Origin: Shouchella miscanthi
GTDB lineage: Bacteria; Bacillota; Bacilli; Bacillales; Bacillaceae_D
DNA: 64,000 nucleotides
NCBI RefSeq assembly: GCF_007725405.1
Contig: NZ_CP042163.1
Location: forward strand, 1,922,001-1,986,000
Direction of reading: 5' to 3'
Shown: piece by piece, positions 49,032 through 57,066 of the stretch
Numbering within the stretch: position 1 is the stretch's first letter
Layout: each line of letters begins with the position of its first letter
Translations under genes and position numbers: made by a program
The notes under the pieces: generated by a model
The model's database searches: none
What the model was told of the DNA's origin: nothing
Seen by the model: only the letters and a program-made list of their open reading frames with translations

Positions 49032-49778
49032 ATGTCAGTAAAGTCAGCGGTTCGTGTTTTACGAATTTTTGAACTCTTGAGTACACATAAAGAAGGCTTA
49101 ACAATAAAACAAATTAGTACGTTGTTGCATTTTCCTCAGAGTAGCACGTCAGCGCTTATGCAAACCCTTGTTCATGAGAACTATGTAACGATTCAGCAAC
49201 GTCAGCTGTATATACTTGGACCTAAACTAATCCCAATTGGTCAGGCTGCGCTCGAATCTATTGATCTGTTATCTTTAGCCACACCTTCACTAAAGCAGTT
49301 ACAAAGAGCAGTACGAGAAACCGTTTTTATGGCAACGCTTGTTAATGGTGAGTTAATCTATATTGCAAAAATGGATAGCGACCGATCCATTCGTACATCA
49401 GCTTATTTAGGGGCGAAAAACCCTCTTTACTGTACTGGCTTAGGCAAAGTCTATTTAGCGTTTATGGAAGATACTGAACGGGATGACTATTTTGAAAACA
49501 TTATTTTGGAACCGATTACAGAATGTACTATGACGAGTAAAAGCGATCTTCGTGCACGTTTAACGATGTATCGAAGTCAAGGCTACGCAATTGATAATGA
49601 AGAACATGAAGAAGGATTGGTTTGTTTTGCTGCACCTATTTTTGGAAGTGTAGGCTCCATAGAAGCAGCCGTTAGTGTAGCAGGACCTAAAGAGAGAATG
49701 ATAAAACACAAACATTCTATTATAAGGCATTTAAGAGAAACGACGACACTCATTTCTAGCAACCTTGGCTATAAATAG
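49032..49778 (+). CDS. IclR-family regulator of the galactonate operon
   Basis: A 248-aa protein: a winged helix at residues 1-65 (SAVRVLRIFELLSTHKEGLTIKQISTLLHFPQSSTSALMQTL) and a C-terminal IclR effector domain (AYLGAKNPLYCTGLGKVYLAF, YAIDNEEHEEGLVCFAAPIF). ATG 49032 lies 5 nt after GGAGG. It is the first gene of the operon and probably responds to galactonate or its keto-deoxy derivative. Confidence 0.87.
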   Translation: MSVKSAVRVLRIFELLSTHKEGLTIKQISTLLHFPQSSTSALMQTLVHENYVTIQQRQLYILGPKLIPIGQAALESIDLLSLATPSLKQLQRAVRETVFMATLVNGELIYIAKMDSDRSIRTSAYLGAKNPLYCTGLGKVYLAFMEDTERDDYFENIILEPITECTMTSKSDLRARLTMYRSQGYAIDNEEHEEGLVCFAAPIFGSVGSIEAAVSVAGPKERMIKHKHSIIRHLRETTTLISSNLGYK

Positions 49779-49819
49779 GTTTCGTCTACTAAGCGGTAAA
49801 AAAATTAGGAGGAAGTCGA

Positions 49820-50449
49820 ATGCATACGCAAGCGAAAATTCATGAAGAAAAGCTTATTGCCATCATTCGAGACGCGCAACCAGAAGATTTACTAAACATT
49901 AGTGAAGCGTTACTAAAAGGGGGTATTTCTTTAATTGAAGTGACACTAAATTCTCCACAAGCTCTACATGGTATAGCTCGTTTAAAAAAAGCATTTGGAA
50001 CGGAAATCATCATAGGTGCTGGCACCGTGCTTGATCCTGAGTCAGCAAAAGCCGCTATTGATTCCGGGGCTGATTTCCTATTGTCCCCAACGGTTAATGA
50101 AGAAACGATCAAATTAACAAAGCGTTACGGAAAAGTAAGTATTCCTGGCGCTTTTACACCGACGGAAATTCTTTCAGCTTATGAATGTGGTGCTGATTTT
50201 ATTAAAGTATTTCCAGCTCGAATGGGGCCTGAGTATATAAAGGATATAAAAGGACCGTTGCCTCACATTCCGCTTGTTCCTACTGGAGGAGTAAATGAGA
50301 GGAACGTTCAAGCTTTTCTTAGCGCAGGCGGTGTGGCATGTGGGATTGGAAGCTCATTAGTAAACACATCGGAAGCCATAACAAAACAATCTTTGGAAGA
50401 ACTAACGCGGAAAGCGGAACACTTCGTTTCGCTTACAGTAAACAGTTAG
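49820..50449 (+). CDS. dgoA: KDPG/KDPGal aldolase
   Basis: A 209-aa class I aldolase of the Eda/DgoA family. The Schiff-base Lys is K129 in ADFIKVFPA, the catalytic Glu E40 lies in [10 protein letters not shown], and [15 protein letters not shown] binds phosphate. It splits 2-keto-3-deoxy-6-phospho-sugar acids into pyruvate and glyceraldehyde-3-phosphate. The galactonate context favours the DgoA role. Confidence 0.87.
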   Translation: MHTQAKIHEEKLIAIIRDAQPEDLLNISEALLKGGISLIEVTLNSPQALHGIARLKKAFGTEIIIGAGTVLDPESAKAAIDSGADFLLSPTVNEETIKLTKRYGKVSIPGAFTPTEILSAYECGADFIKVFPARMGPEYIKDIKGPLPHIPLVPTGGVNERNVQAFLSAGGVACGIGSSLVNTSEAITKQSLEELTRKAEHFVSLTVNS

Positions 50450-50463
50450 AGGAGGGCACCACC

Positions 50464-51612
50464 GTGAAATTAACAAACTATGAGCTATTCCAAGTTCCGC
50501 CAAGATGGCTTTTCTTAAAACTTGAAACAGATGAAGGAGTCGTTGGCTGGGGTGAACCTGTTATTGAAGGACGAGCAGCTACGGTTAAAGCAGCTGTTAT
50601 GGAATTGATGGACTATTTAATTGGTAAGGATCCTTTGCAGATTGAGGATCATTGGAATGTTCTCTATCGTGGTGGCTTTTACAGAGGTGGACCCATCTTA
50701 ATGAGTGCACTTTCTGGAATTGATCAAGCGCTGTGGGACATTAAAGGAAAGCATTTAGGTGTGCCTGTACATCAATTGTTAGGAGGCAAAGTCAGAGAAT
50801 CGATCAAAGTGTATTCTTGGATCGGTGGAGACCGACCATCCGATGTCGGAGCAGCTGCAAGGGCTGTAGTGGATCAAGGGTTCAAAGCTATAAAGATGAA
50901 TGCAACGGATGAAATGCAGTATGTAGACTCCTATGAAAAAATTGATCGAGTGCTAGAAAATGTAGCTGCTATACGTGATGCTGTCGGGCCTTACATTGGA
51001 ATTGGCATTGATTTTCACGGAAGAGTTCATAAGCCAATGGCTAAAATTCTTGCAAAAGAATTAGAGGTTTTTAGACCGATGTTTATTGAAGAACCTGTGT
51101 TGCCAGAAAATAATGAAGCGTTACGGGATATTGCCAATCATACGGTGATCCCAATTGCTACAGGTGAACGAATGTATTCAAAATGGGATTTTAAAGATGT
51201 ATTAAAGGATGGATATGTGGATATCATCCAGCCAGATTTATCCCATGCTGGTGGTATTACGGAAAACAAAAAAATCCTTTCAATGGCTGAAGCTTTTGAT
51301 GTTGCTGCTGCTCCTCATTGTCCGTTAGGTCCAATTGCATTAGCGTCGTGTCTCCAAGTAGATGCCACCTGTCATAATGCATTTATTCAAGAACAAAGCC
51401 TTGGTATTCATTACAATCAAGGTTCCGACTTACTCGACTATGTAGTGGATGCGCATGTCTTTGCTTACGAAGATGGATACGTTAAGATCCCTAATCAACC
51501 TGGACTAGGGATAGATATTAATGAAGCACATGTAAGAAAAATGGCGGAGATAGGCCATAATTGGAAGAACCCTATTTGGAGACACAACGACCAAAGCGTA
51601 GCCGAATGGTAA
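50464..51612 (+). CDS. dgoD: D-galactonate dehydratase DgoD
   Basis: A 382-aa enolase-superfamily enzyme, colinear with E. coli Dgo[106 protein letters not shown] and [12 protein letters not shown] at the end. GTG 50464 with AGAGGAGGG upstream is the true start; the long open frame to 50338 lies inside dgoA. Converts galactonate to 2-keto-3-deoxygalactonate. Confidence 0.95.
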   Translation: MKLTNYELFQVPPRWLFLKLETDEGVVGWGEPVIEGRAATVKAAVMELMDYLIGKDPLQIEDHWNVLYRGGFYRGGPILMSALSGIDQALWDIKGKHLGVPVHQLLGGKVRESIKVYSWIGGDRPSDVGAAARAVVDQGFKAIKMNATDEMQYVDSYEKIDRVLENVAAIRDAVGPYIGIGIDFHGRVHKPMAKILAKELEVFRPMFIEEPVLPENNEALRDIANHTVIPIATGERMYSKWDFKDVLKDGYVDIIQPDLSHAGGITENKKILSMAEAFDVAAAPHCPLGPIALASCLQVDATCHNAFIQEQSLGIHYNQGSDLLDYVVDAHVFAYEDGYVKIPNQPGLGIDINEAHVRKMAEIGHNWKNPIWRHNDQSVAEW

Positions 51613-51640
51613 TAGAGAGAAAGAAGGAGAGGAATTTCAT

Positions 51641-52990
51641 ATGTCTTCTTTAGGGTTAATACTCGTAACAATTGTTGGAATAGCCGTTTTACTTTATTTA
51701 ATTATGCATTCTAAAATGCAAGCATTCCTAGCCCTACTCATTGCTAGTATCTTTATTGGTATATTTACTGGAATGGATCCAATCTTTTTAATTGAAACGA
51801 TGGAAGTAGGGATGGGTGGAACCCTGGGATTTATTGCGATTGTTGTCGGGCTGGGCGCCATGTTTGGCGAATTGCTCCGTACATCTGGTGGAGCTGAACG
51901 TTTAGCATTTACTCTAGTGGATCGATTTGGTGAAAACCGTGCACAGTGGGCATTAGCATTAACAGGCTTTATAGTCGCTATTCCTGTTTTTTTAGATGTT
52001 GCGCTTGTAATCCTCATTCCGATTGTCTATAGTTTGGCTATGCGTACAGGGAAATCACTTCTTTACTATGCCATTCCTTTATTAGCAGGGCTTGCGGTTG
52101 CGCATAGTTTTATCCCACCAACACCTGGACCAATAGCTGTAGCTACTGTACTTGGAGTAGATTTAGGCTGGATGATGTTGTTTGGTATCATTGCCGGAGT
52201 ACCAGCGATGATTATTGCTGGACCTGTATTTGGTCGGTACATAGGAAATAAAGTACACGTAGGGGTTCCTGCACATATTGTCGAAGCTGCTAAGGAAGAA
52301 GGGGAAAGGAAGCAACTCCCGAGCTTTGGCCTCATTTGTTTTATTATCTTATTGCCGCTTGCGATGATTTTATTAAATACTGTTGGGGGTGTGATACTGA
52401 GAGAAGGATCCACTACCCATCAACTGCTTACGTTTATTGGGCATCCGTTTATTGCTTTAATTGTTGCAACACTGATTGCTATGTATTTTCTTGGGAAACG
52501 TCGTGGTTTATCAAAACATCAAATACAAACGATGACAACAAAAGCACTTGAGCCTGCAGGGATCGTCATTTTAATTACAGGTGCAGGAGGGGTTTTTAAG
52601 GAAGTTTTAATCGAAAGCGGTGTAGGAGATGCGATGGGAGAATTAATGGCTTCATCGGGGTTTCCGCTTGTTTTACTAGCCTTTTTAATTGCAACATTTG
52701 TTCGTGTAGCGCAAGGGTCTGCCACAGTCGCCATGATTACGGCAGCTGGACTCATCTCACCAATCATTGACATGGTTGATTTATCTCAGCCTTCACTTGC
52801 GCTAATTGCAATTGCCATTGCATGTGGAGCGACAGTGCTATCACACGTAAATGACTCTGGTTTTTGGCTTGTAAACCGCTTTTTAGAAATGTCAGAAAAG
52901 GATACATTGAAATCTTGGACAGTTATGGAAACGATTATTGGAGTTGTTGGGTTTCTAGTTGTATTTGGATTAAGTTTCTTTTTTTCATAG
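51641..52990 (+). CDS. GntP-family gluconate/galactonate permease
   Basis: A 449-aa polytopic protein of the GntP family with about 12-14 helices. Blocks are GFIVAIPVFLDVALVILIPI, AHSFIPPTPGPIAVA and VRVAQGSATVAMITAAGLI. It is the last gene of the galactonate operon, 28 nt after dgoD, and so is the likely galactonate:H+ importer. E. coli uses the unrelated MFS carrier DgoT. Confidence 0.87.
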   Translation: MSSLGLILVTIVGIAVLLYLIMHSKMQAFLALLIASIFIGIFTGMDPIFLIETMEVGMGGTLGFIAIVVGLGAMFGELLRTSGGAERLAFTLVDRFGENRAQWALALTGFIVAIPVFLDVALVILIPIVYSLAMRTGKSLLYYAIPLLAGLAVAHSFIPPTPGPIAVATVLGVDLGWMMLFGIIAGVPAMIIAGPVFGRYIGNKVHVGVPAHIVEAAKEEGERKQLPSFGLICFIILLPLAMILLNTVGGVILREGSTTHQLLTFIGHPFIALIVATLIAMYFLGKRRGLSKHQIQTMTTKALEPAGIVILITGAGGVFKEVLIESGVGDAMGELMASSGFPLVLLAFLIATFVRVAQGSATVAMITAAGLISPIIDMVDLSQPSLALIAIAIACGATVLSHVNDSGFWLVNRFLEMSEKDTLKSWTVMETIIGVVGFLVVFGLSFFFS

Positions 52991-52998
52991 TACAAAAG

Positions 52999-53018
52999 AA
53001 AAGGGAGCAATCCCTTTT
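52999..53018 (+). terminator. Terminator of the galactonate operon
   Basis: AAAAGGGA pairs with TCCCTTTT around a GCAA loop, within a T-run. Confidence 0.8.
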
Positions 53019-53028
53019 TCTGTTGGGC

Positions 53029-53061
53029 AAAAAGAAACAACACGCTGCTGCGCGTTGTTTC
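53029..53061 (-). terminator. Terminator of the convergent MFS gene
   Basis: The 12-nt arms at 53034-53045 and 53050-53061 carry one mismatch. On the minus strand a TTTTT run follows. Confidence 0.8.
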
Positions 53062-53071
53062 TAGTCGTGCT

Positions 53072-54310
53072 TTATTTAACCGTTTTATGAAAGGTTGTGC
53101 GCATTAAACAGAGGAGAATAGCGGTTGAAAAGACAATGTTTACGTAAAAGATAACACGTATATCAAAGAATTCCGCCCACAGGCCGCTAAGAATGACTCC
53201 GAGAGGCATTGTTAATTGAACAATTGTTGCGACTGAACCAGAAACCCGACCAAGCATGTCATTAGGCGTTAATTCTTGTCTGACAGCGTGATAAATCGTA
53301 TTGGAAATAGCTGTTGAAAATGAATACAGGGCCATTCCAATTGCAATCATCCACCATGAGGTGGCAAAAGCCAACATGACGAAAAAAAGAATATCGAATA
53401 TGTTGGTGTATGTATAAATTTTTCCACGTGGAAAGCGATCGACTAGTCTTTTAACTGCAAACAAACCGAGCAATCCGCCAATCCCGCCAATACTAAGGTA
53501 CGCACCGATCTGCTGTGGCGTTGCTTGTAAATAATCAACAGCAAAAAATAACAAAATACCAATAGTTAAGCTAAAACCGAAATTTTGAAAAAATATCACG
53601 TATGTTGTTACACGTAGTAAAGGGTTATGAAAAATCTCATGAAATCCTTCTTTTGTTTCTTTCCATATCGAACGTTGTTCTTGCTTTTTTACGGTTTTTA
53701 TTTCTAAAGACGGTAAAAATAAAACGCAACTTAACGTGACCGTTACAAAAAGCAATTGGATTGACATAGCTCCAGCGTAGCTAAGGGTCGCTACAGATGC
53801 TCCAGCGACTAACGGACCAAAAAGACGAACACTGTCTTTGAAAATTCCGAGTTTTGCATTTGCTTCTGTTAACTGATCTTTCGCTACTATTTGCGGTAAC
53901 GCAGCGTGACCAGCATTTGTATTTAATAGACCGGACGTGAAATACAGAAAGCCAAAGAAGTAAAGCGCCCATAGCTGAATGTTTCCCATAAATAAAAATA
54001 AGGTCAATGTTGCAATGGTTATCCATTGAAGTACAGCAGCACTGATAAGAGCGGTTTTTCGATTGATTCGATCGACGAGCACACCAGCAACAACCCCAAG
54101 TGTACCACCAACTAAAAATTCGAGTAATCGCATGGTGCTGATGAGAAGAGGGCTTTGTGTCATACTGTAGAGCAGTATTGGGATAACAAGGCTATACATA
54201 AATAAGCCGAGACTACTTGACGTGGTGCTCCCGATTAATAATAAAAAAGGGCGATTCTTCCAGAGGGAACGGGAAGGGACGACGTCAATTTTTTGTTCAG
54301 GGTTTTCCAA
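53072..54310 (-). CDS. MFS efflux transporter
   Basis: A 412-aa transporter with about 12 helices, of the MefA/TMR-like group (GVVAGVLVDRINRKTALISAAVLQ, NAGHAALPQIVAKDQLTEANAKLG, LTPNDMLGRVSGSVATIVQLTMPLGVILSG). Start is TTG 54310, with AGGAGG 8 nt upstream. Related in layout to the MFS at 61171. Substrate unknown. Confidence 0.83.
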   Translation of the reverse strand: MENPEQKIDVVPSRSLWKNRPFLLLIGSTTSSSLGLFMYSLVIPILLYSMTQSPLLISTMRLLEFLVGGTLGVVAGVLVDRINRKTALISAAVLQWITIATLTLFLFMGNIQLWALYFFGFLYFTSGLLNTNAGHAALPQIVAKDQLTEANAKLGIFKDSVRLFGPLVAGASVATLSYAGAMSIQLLFVTVTLSCVLFLPSLEIKTVKKQEQRSIWKETKEGFHEIFHNPLLRVTTYVIFFQNFGFSLTIGILLFFAVDYLQATPQQIGAYLSIGGIGGLLGLFAVKRLVDRFPRGKIYTYTNIFDILFFVMLAFATSWWMIAIGMALYSFSTAISNTIYHAVRQELTPNDMLGRVSGSVATIVQLTMPLGVILSGLWAEFFDIRVIFYVNIVFSTAILLCLMRTTFHKTVK

Positions 54311-54780
54311 TGTGAATGCCTCCTAGACGATAGTAATAAGAATAGTTGAAATAAAATGATTTGTTTTGTTCCTCTTTCTCTTTAAAATAACCGTTTATGA
54401 AAGATACAACTGCTTAACCAACCAATTGAAAAATCAAGATTCTTCCATAATACCTGAAATAGCTTCTTATTTCAGTAGTTTCATATTGGGAAATATGAAT
54501 GAATGAATAATTTCCCTTTTGTCGAATAAAGTTTTAAATGCTGCATCTTGTCAATTTTTTTTACCCAATTATGACAACGTTTCTAAAGAATCTGTCGCAA
54601 TGAAACGCAATCTAACAGCGTTAACGAAAAAATGTCGGTAAATGATAAAAAGATAAATATTTTAATTTTTCTAATTAATTTGTCAGTTGGTGTTGGGAAA
54701 TATGTCAGAACTATATAAGTTCCTGTCGAAGTCACTTATAATGAGAGCAATTACATGAATCTGGAGAAGAGGGATGTAAC
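54311..54780. promoter_or_regulatory. Repeat-rich region upstream of rap
   Basis: AT-rich, no gene. It contains two perfect 8-bp inverted repeats: CTGAAATA/TATTTCAG (54454-54475) and TTCATATT/AATATGAA (54480-54499). A 12-bp direct repeat TTGGGAAATATG occurs at 54486 and 54693, and TGTCAG occurs twice, 22 bp apart (54681 and 54703). A TATAAT-like -10 lies near 54738. The elements look like binding sites for one or more regulators. Confidence 0.5.
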
Positions 54781-55863
54781 ATGATTATTGCTTTATCATC
54801 TAGTATTGTCGGTAGCAAAATAGTGGAATGGCATAGTTGTTTAATAGCAAAAGATATGGTTCGTGCACAACTAACCAAGGAAGAATCAAAAAGCCTTATC
54901 ATGCAAATGGAACCAAACGAAAAAATTATTGCGTACTATCAACTAGTCAGTTTTAAACATGATTTGTTGTCTACGTATGAAAAAGGTGAATTGCTAGAAT
55001 CCACATTGCTCACTCCAATTGAAACAGAAAGAGACGACTACCTTCATTTTATGTATTATTTCGTATCCGGGCAGAACGAATTTCTAAACGAACGTTACAA
55101 ATCTGCGATACAAATGTATAAAATTGCAGAACGGCTTATTGAAAAAGTAAATGTACCTGCTGAAAAGGCTGACTTTTATCAAGAATTAGGTATGAGCTAT
55201 TATCGTATTGATCAATATACGTTCGCAGCTTCTTATATGGAGCAAGCACTAGAGTTTTTTGAGCATAACAATATGTATGTCGTGAATGAGATTCGCTGTA
55301 AACTCGTTTTAGCAGCGATTGCCACTGAGCTTGGTAAACAAACATTGGCTGAACGCATTTACAATGAAATCATACTCATATCGAAACCATTTCCATATTA
55401 TCACTCCTTGGTTCTACATAATGTAAGTCAAAATCGTTTAACGCAGCGAAGAGTCGAAGAAGCGATTGATTTATTAGAGGAAGCATTATCAATAAAAGAG
55501 TTCTCTCAATCCATTACGGGTTTAAAAGCTAAATACAATTTACTCAATGCACGATTGAGAAATAAAACGTATAAAGGAGGGCTGGACGAGTTAGAATTCA
55601 GTGCGAAAGCACAAAAATTAATGGAGATTAAAGCGAAGTGTAAAGTGAGCAGAGGGCTATATTTAGATAACGATTTTTCGGAAGTTCTAATAGGGGTAGA
55701 GATGTTAAAAGCTAACGAAAAATACTTCGAATGTTCAGAAATATATGATGAAATATCGCAATACTTTGAATCAAAAGGGGAATTGGCAACAGCGCTTAAG
55801 TATGCACGGTTAGTGCATACAATGAGCAAAAAACAATCAAATGTTGGGGAGGATTTAATATGA
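54781..55863 (+). CDS. rap: Rap-family peptide-regulated protein (RRNPP)
   Basis: A 360-aa Rap protein. The N-terminal helical bundle shows VGSKIVEWHSCLIAKDMVRA and IIAYYQLVSFKHDLLSTYE, which align with RapH without gaps near the start. TPR repeats follow from about residue 95 (FYQELGMSYYRIDQYTFAASYMEQALEFF and others). Rap proteins dephosphorylate Spo0F or sequester ComA-like regulators, and are inhibited by imported Phr peptide. At the position of RapH Gln47 there is Glu47. The gene overlaps phr by ATGA. Target unknown. Confidence 0.9.
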   Translation: MIIALSSSIVGSKIVEWHSCLIAKDMVRAQLTKEESKSLIMQMEPNEKIIAYYQLVSFKHDLLSTYEKGELLESTLLTPIETERDDYLHFMYYFVSGQNEFLNERYKSAIQMYKIAERLIEKVNVPAEKADFYQELGMSYYRIDQYTFAASYMEQALEFFEHNNMYVVNEIRCKLVLAAIATELGKQTLAERIYNEIILISKPFPYYHSLVLHNVSQNRLTQRRVEEAIDLLEEALSIKEFSQSITGLKAKYNLLNARLRNKTYKGGLDELEFSAKAQKLMEIKAKCKVSRGLYLDNDFSEVLIGVEMLKANEKYFECSEIYDEISQYFESKGELATALKYARLVHTMSKKQSNVGEDLI

Positions 55864-56084
55864 AGAAAATGTCTTTCAAAATGATGGCAGTGATCATCCT
55901 TGCATCGACATCGTTATCAGGGGGATTCACAAGTGCAGCTAGTGGAACTGTGGATCAGCAGGGCAGACACGATTTTCACCAAATAGCAGGAAAGCATGAC
56001 TTCCACCAGCAAGGAAAACACGATTTTCACCAAATAGCAGGGAAGCATGACTTCCACCAGCAGGGGAAACATGATTTTCACTAA
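55860..56084 (+). CDS. phr: Phr precursor with five tandem copies of a G(K/R)HDFH peptide
   Basis: A 74-aa secreted pro-peptide. Residues 1-27 are a signal peptide (MKKMSFK, hydrophobic core, TSAA). A short spacer is followed by GRHDFH at 35-40 and GKHDFH at 44-49, 52-57, 61-66 and 69-74, joined alternately by QIA and QQ. The protein ends exactly at the fifth copy, where mature Phr peptides normally lie. A basic residue in position 2 (GKHDF/GRHDF) matches most known Phr pentapeptides. Start overlaps the rap stop (ATGA). The mature form could be GKHDFH, KHDFH or GKHDF. Confidence 0.88.
   Translation: MKKMSFKMMAVIILASTSLSGGFTSAASGTVDQQGRHDFHQIAGKHDFHQQGKHDFHQIAGKHDFHQQGKHDFH
55956..56081 (+). 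repeat. Tandem 51-bp repeat (2.5 units) inside phr
   Basis: Unit 1 is 55956-56006, unit 2 is 56007-56057 and the half unit is 56058-56081. Each full unit encodes 17 residues, QQG(K/R)HDFHQIAGKHDFH. Units 1 and 2 differ at 4 of 51 positions, of which one (AGA/AAA) changes the residue. Within a unit the two HDFH copies use different codons (CAC GAT TTT CAC and CAT GAC TTC CAC). Confidence 0.95.
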
Positions 56085-56126
56085 GTAGTAGAAAGTACTT
56101 AAAAACTTATCATAAACCATTACAAG

Positions 56127-56157
56127 AAATAGACCTTCATAAAACGGTCTATTTTTT
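56127..56157 (+). terminator. Terminator of rap-phr
   Basis: AAATAGACC pairs with GGTCTATTT around a 10-nt loop, followed by a T-run. Confidence 0.85.
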
Positions 56158-56350
56158 GTAGGTTCAATTCTATTTAGGTTATCCTATATTAGTTAGCTAG
56201 TTAAGATCTAGTTAAATGAAACATCTCTTTATGTTTACCTATTCTGAGGCTAGGTGTACCACTGCAAGGAGAAAAAAGCCACAGTATTGATACAAAGAGT
56301 GAGCCCTTTTGATAAGTTTCCAGAAAATAATATATGATCGTCTGTTTAAC

Positions 56351-56399
56351 TTGCTTTTTAAAAACTTTTCTTATAAGATGAGGAATGAATATTCATTCC
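56351..56399 (+). promoter_or_regulatory. Promoter and palindromic operator of the TetR gene
   Basis: TTGCTT (56351-56356), a 17-nt spacer, then TAAGAT (56374-56379). The perfect 18-bp palindrome GGAATGAATATTCATTCC follows at 56382-56399, over the expected start of transcription. The same 18-mer recurs before the MMPL gene. Confidence 0.85.
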
Positions 56400-56415
56400 G
56401 AAGAGGTGTTGAATT

Positions 56416-56979
56416 TTGGGCGACAAACAAGAAGATATAAAACAGGCAGCTATCACGTTGTTTGCTAGAAGAGGTTTTGATGGCACAACTGTACCGCTAG
56501 TAGCTGAAGAAGCGTCTGTAGGTGCGGGAACTATTTATCGTTACTTTGAAAATAAAGAAGTATTGTTAAATGTTATTATGCAAGATGAAATGTTCAGACT
56601 TGAGGAATCATTAAAAGCGAAATTCCCTTTTGAGAAAACAACAAGGGAGCAGTTTAGCCACCTTTTTATCACATTAATTCGTTACTCTCAGGAGAATTTT
56701 GATGCCCTTATGCTTATTAATTCGCATACAACAAGCAGGCATATAACTGATAAGACAAAATGTGACTACACGTCTCTACTGACTTTTGTTTCAACCATTG
56801 TCGAAGCTGGCCGAGAGCAAGAGATGATTGATCGTGACTTGCCAATTGAAGCAATTGTGGCCATTACGTTCGGTGCCGTCGTCGAGCTTGCGAAATGTTT
56901 TAATGGTGGTGAACTATTGCTAACAGACGCATTATTAAAAACGTTAGATGAAAAACTATGGCGAGCGATTAGCCGTTGA
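56416..56979 (+). CDS. TetR-family regulator of the MMPL transporter
   Basis: A 187-aa protein starting at TTG 56416, 7 nt after AGAGGTG. The helix-turn-helix is AITLFARRGFDGTTVPLVAEEASVGAGTIYRYFENKEVLL. The C-terminal domain is of the kind that binds lipophilic ligands, but no ligand can be named. Identical palindromes in its own promoter and before the next gene indicate that it represses both itself and the transporter. Confidence 0.88.
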   Translation: MGDKQEDIKQAAITLFARRGFDGTTVPLVAEEASVGAGTIYRYFENKEVLLNVIMQDEMFRLEESLKAKFPFEKTTREQFSHLFITLIRYSQENFDALMLINSHTTSRHITDKTKCDYTSLLTFVSTIVEAGREQEMIDRDLPIEAIVAITFGAVVELAKCFNGGELLLTDALLKTLDEKLWRAISR

Positions 56980-57012
56980 TTCGGTTGACGCTTGACCTTT
57001 CTATAAAAAAAA

Positions 57013-57030
57013 GGAATGAATATTCATTCC
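57013..57030. promoter_or_regulatory. Second copy of the TetR operator palindrome
   Basis: GGAATGAATATTCATTCC, identical to 56382-56399, 36 nt before the MMPL start. Confidence 0.85.
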
Positions 57031-57066
57031 GTATTATAAGAATAGTAAATGATGGAGGTTTCATAG

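Noticed and set aside
54585-54620. Possible ComA-box-like repeat (two CGCAAT elements) upstream of rap
   Set aside because: Direct, not inverted, and far from the TTGCGGN4CCGCAA consensus.
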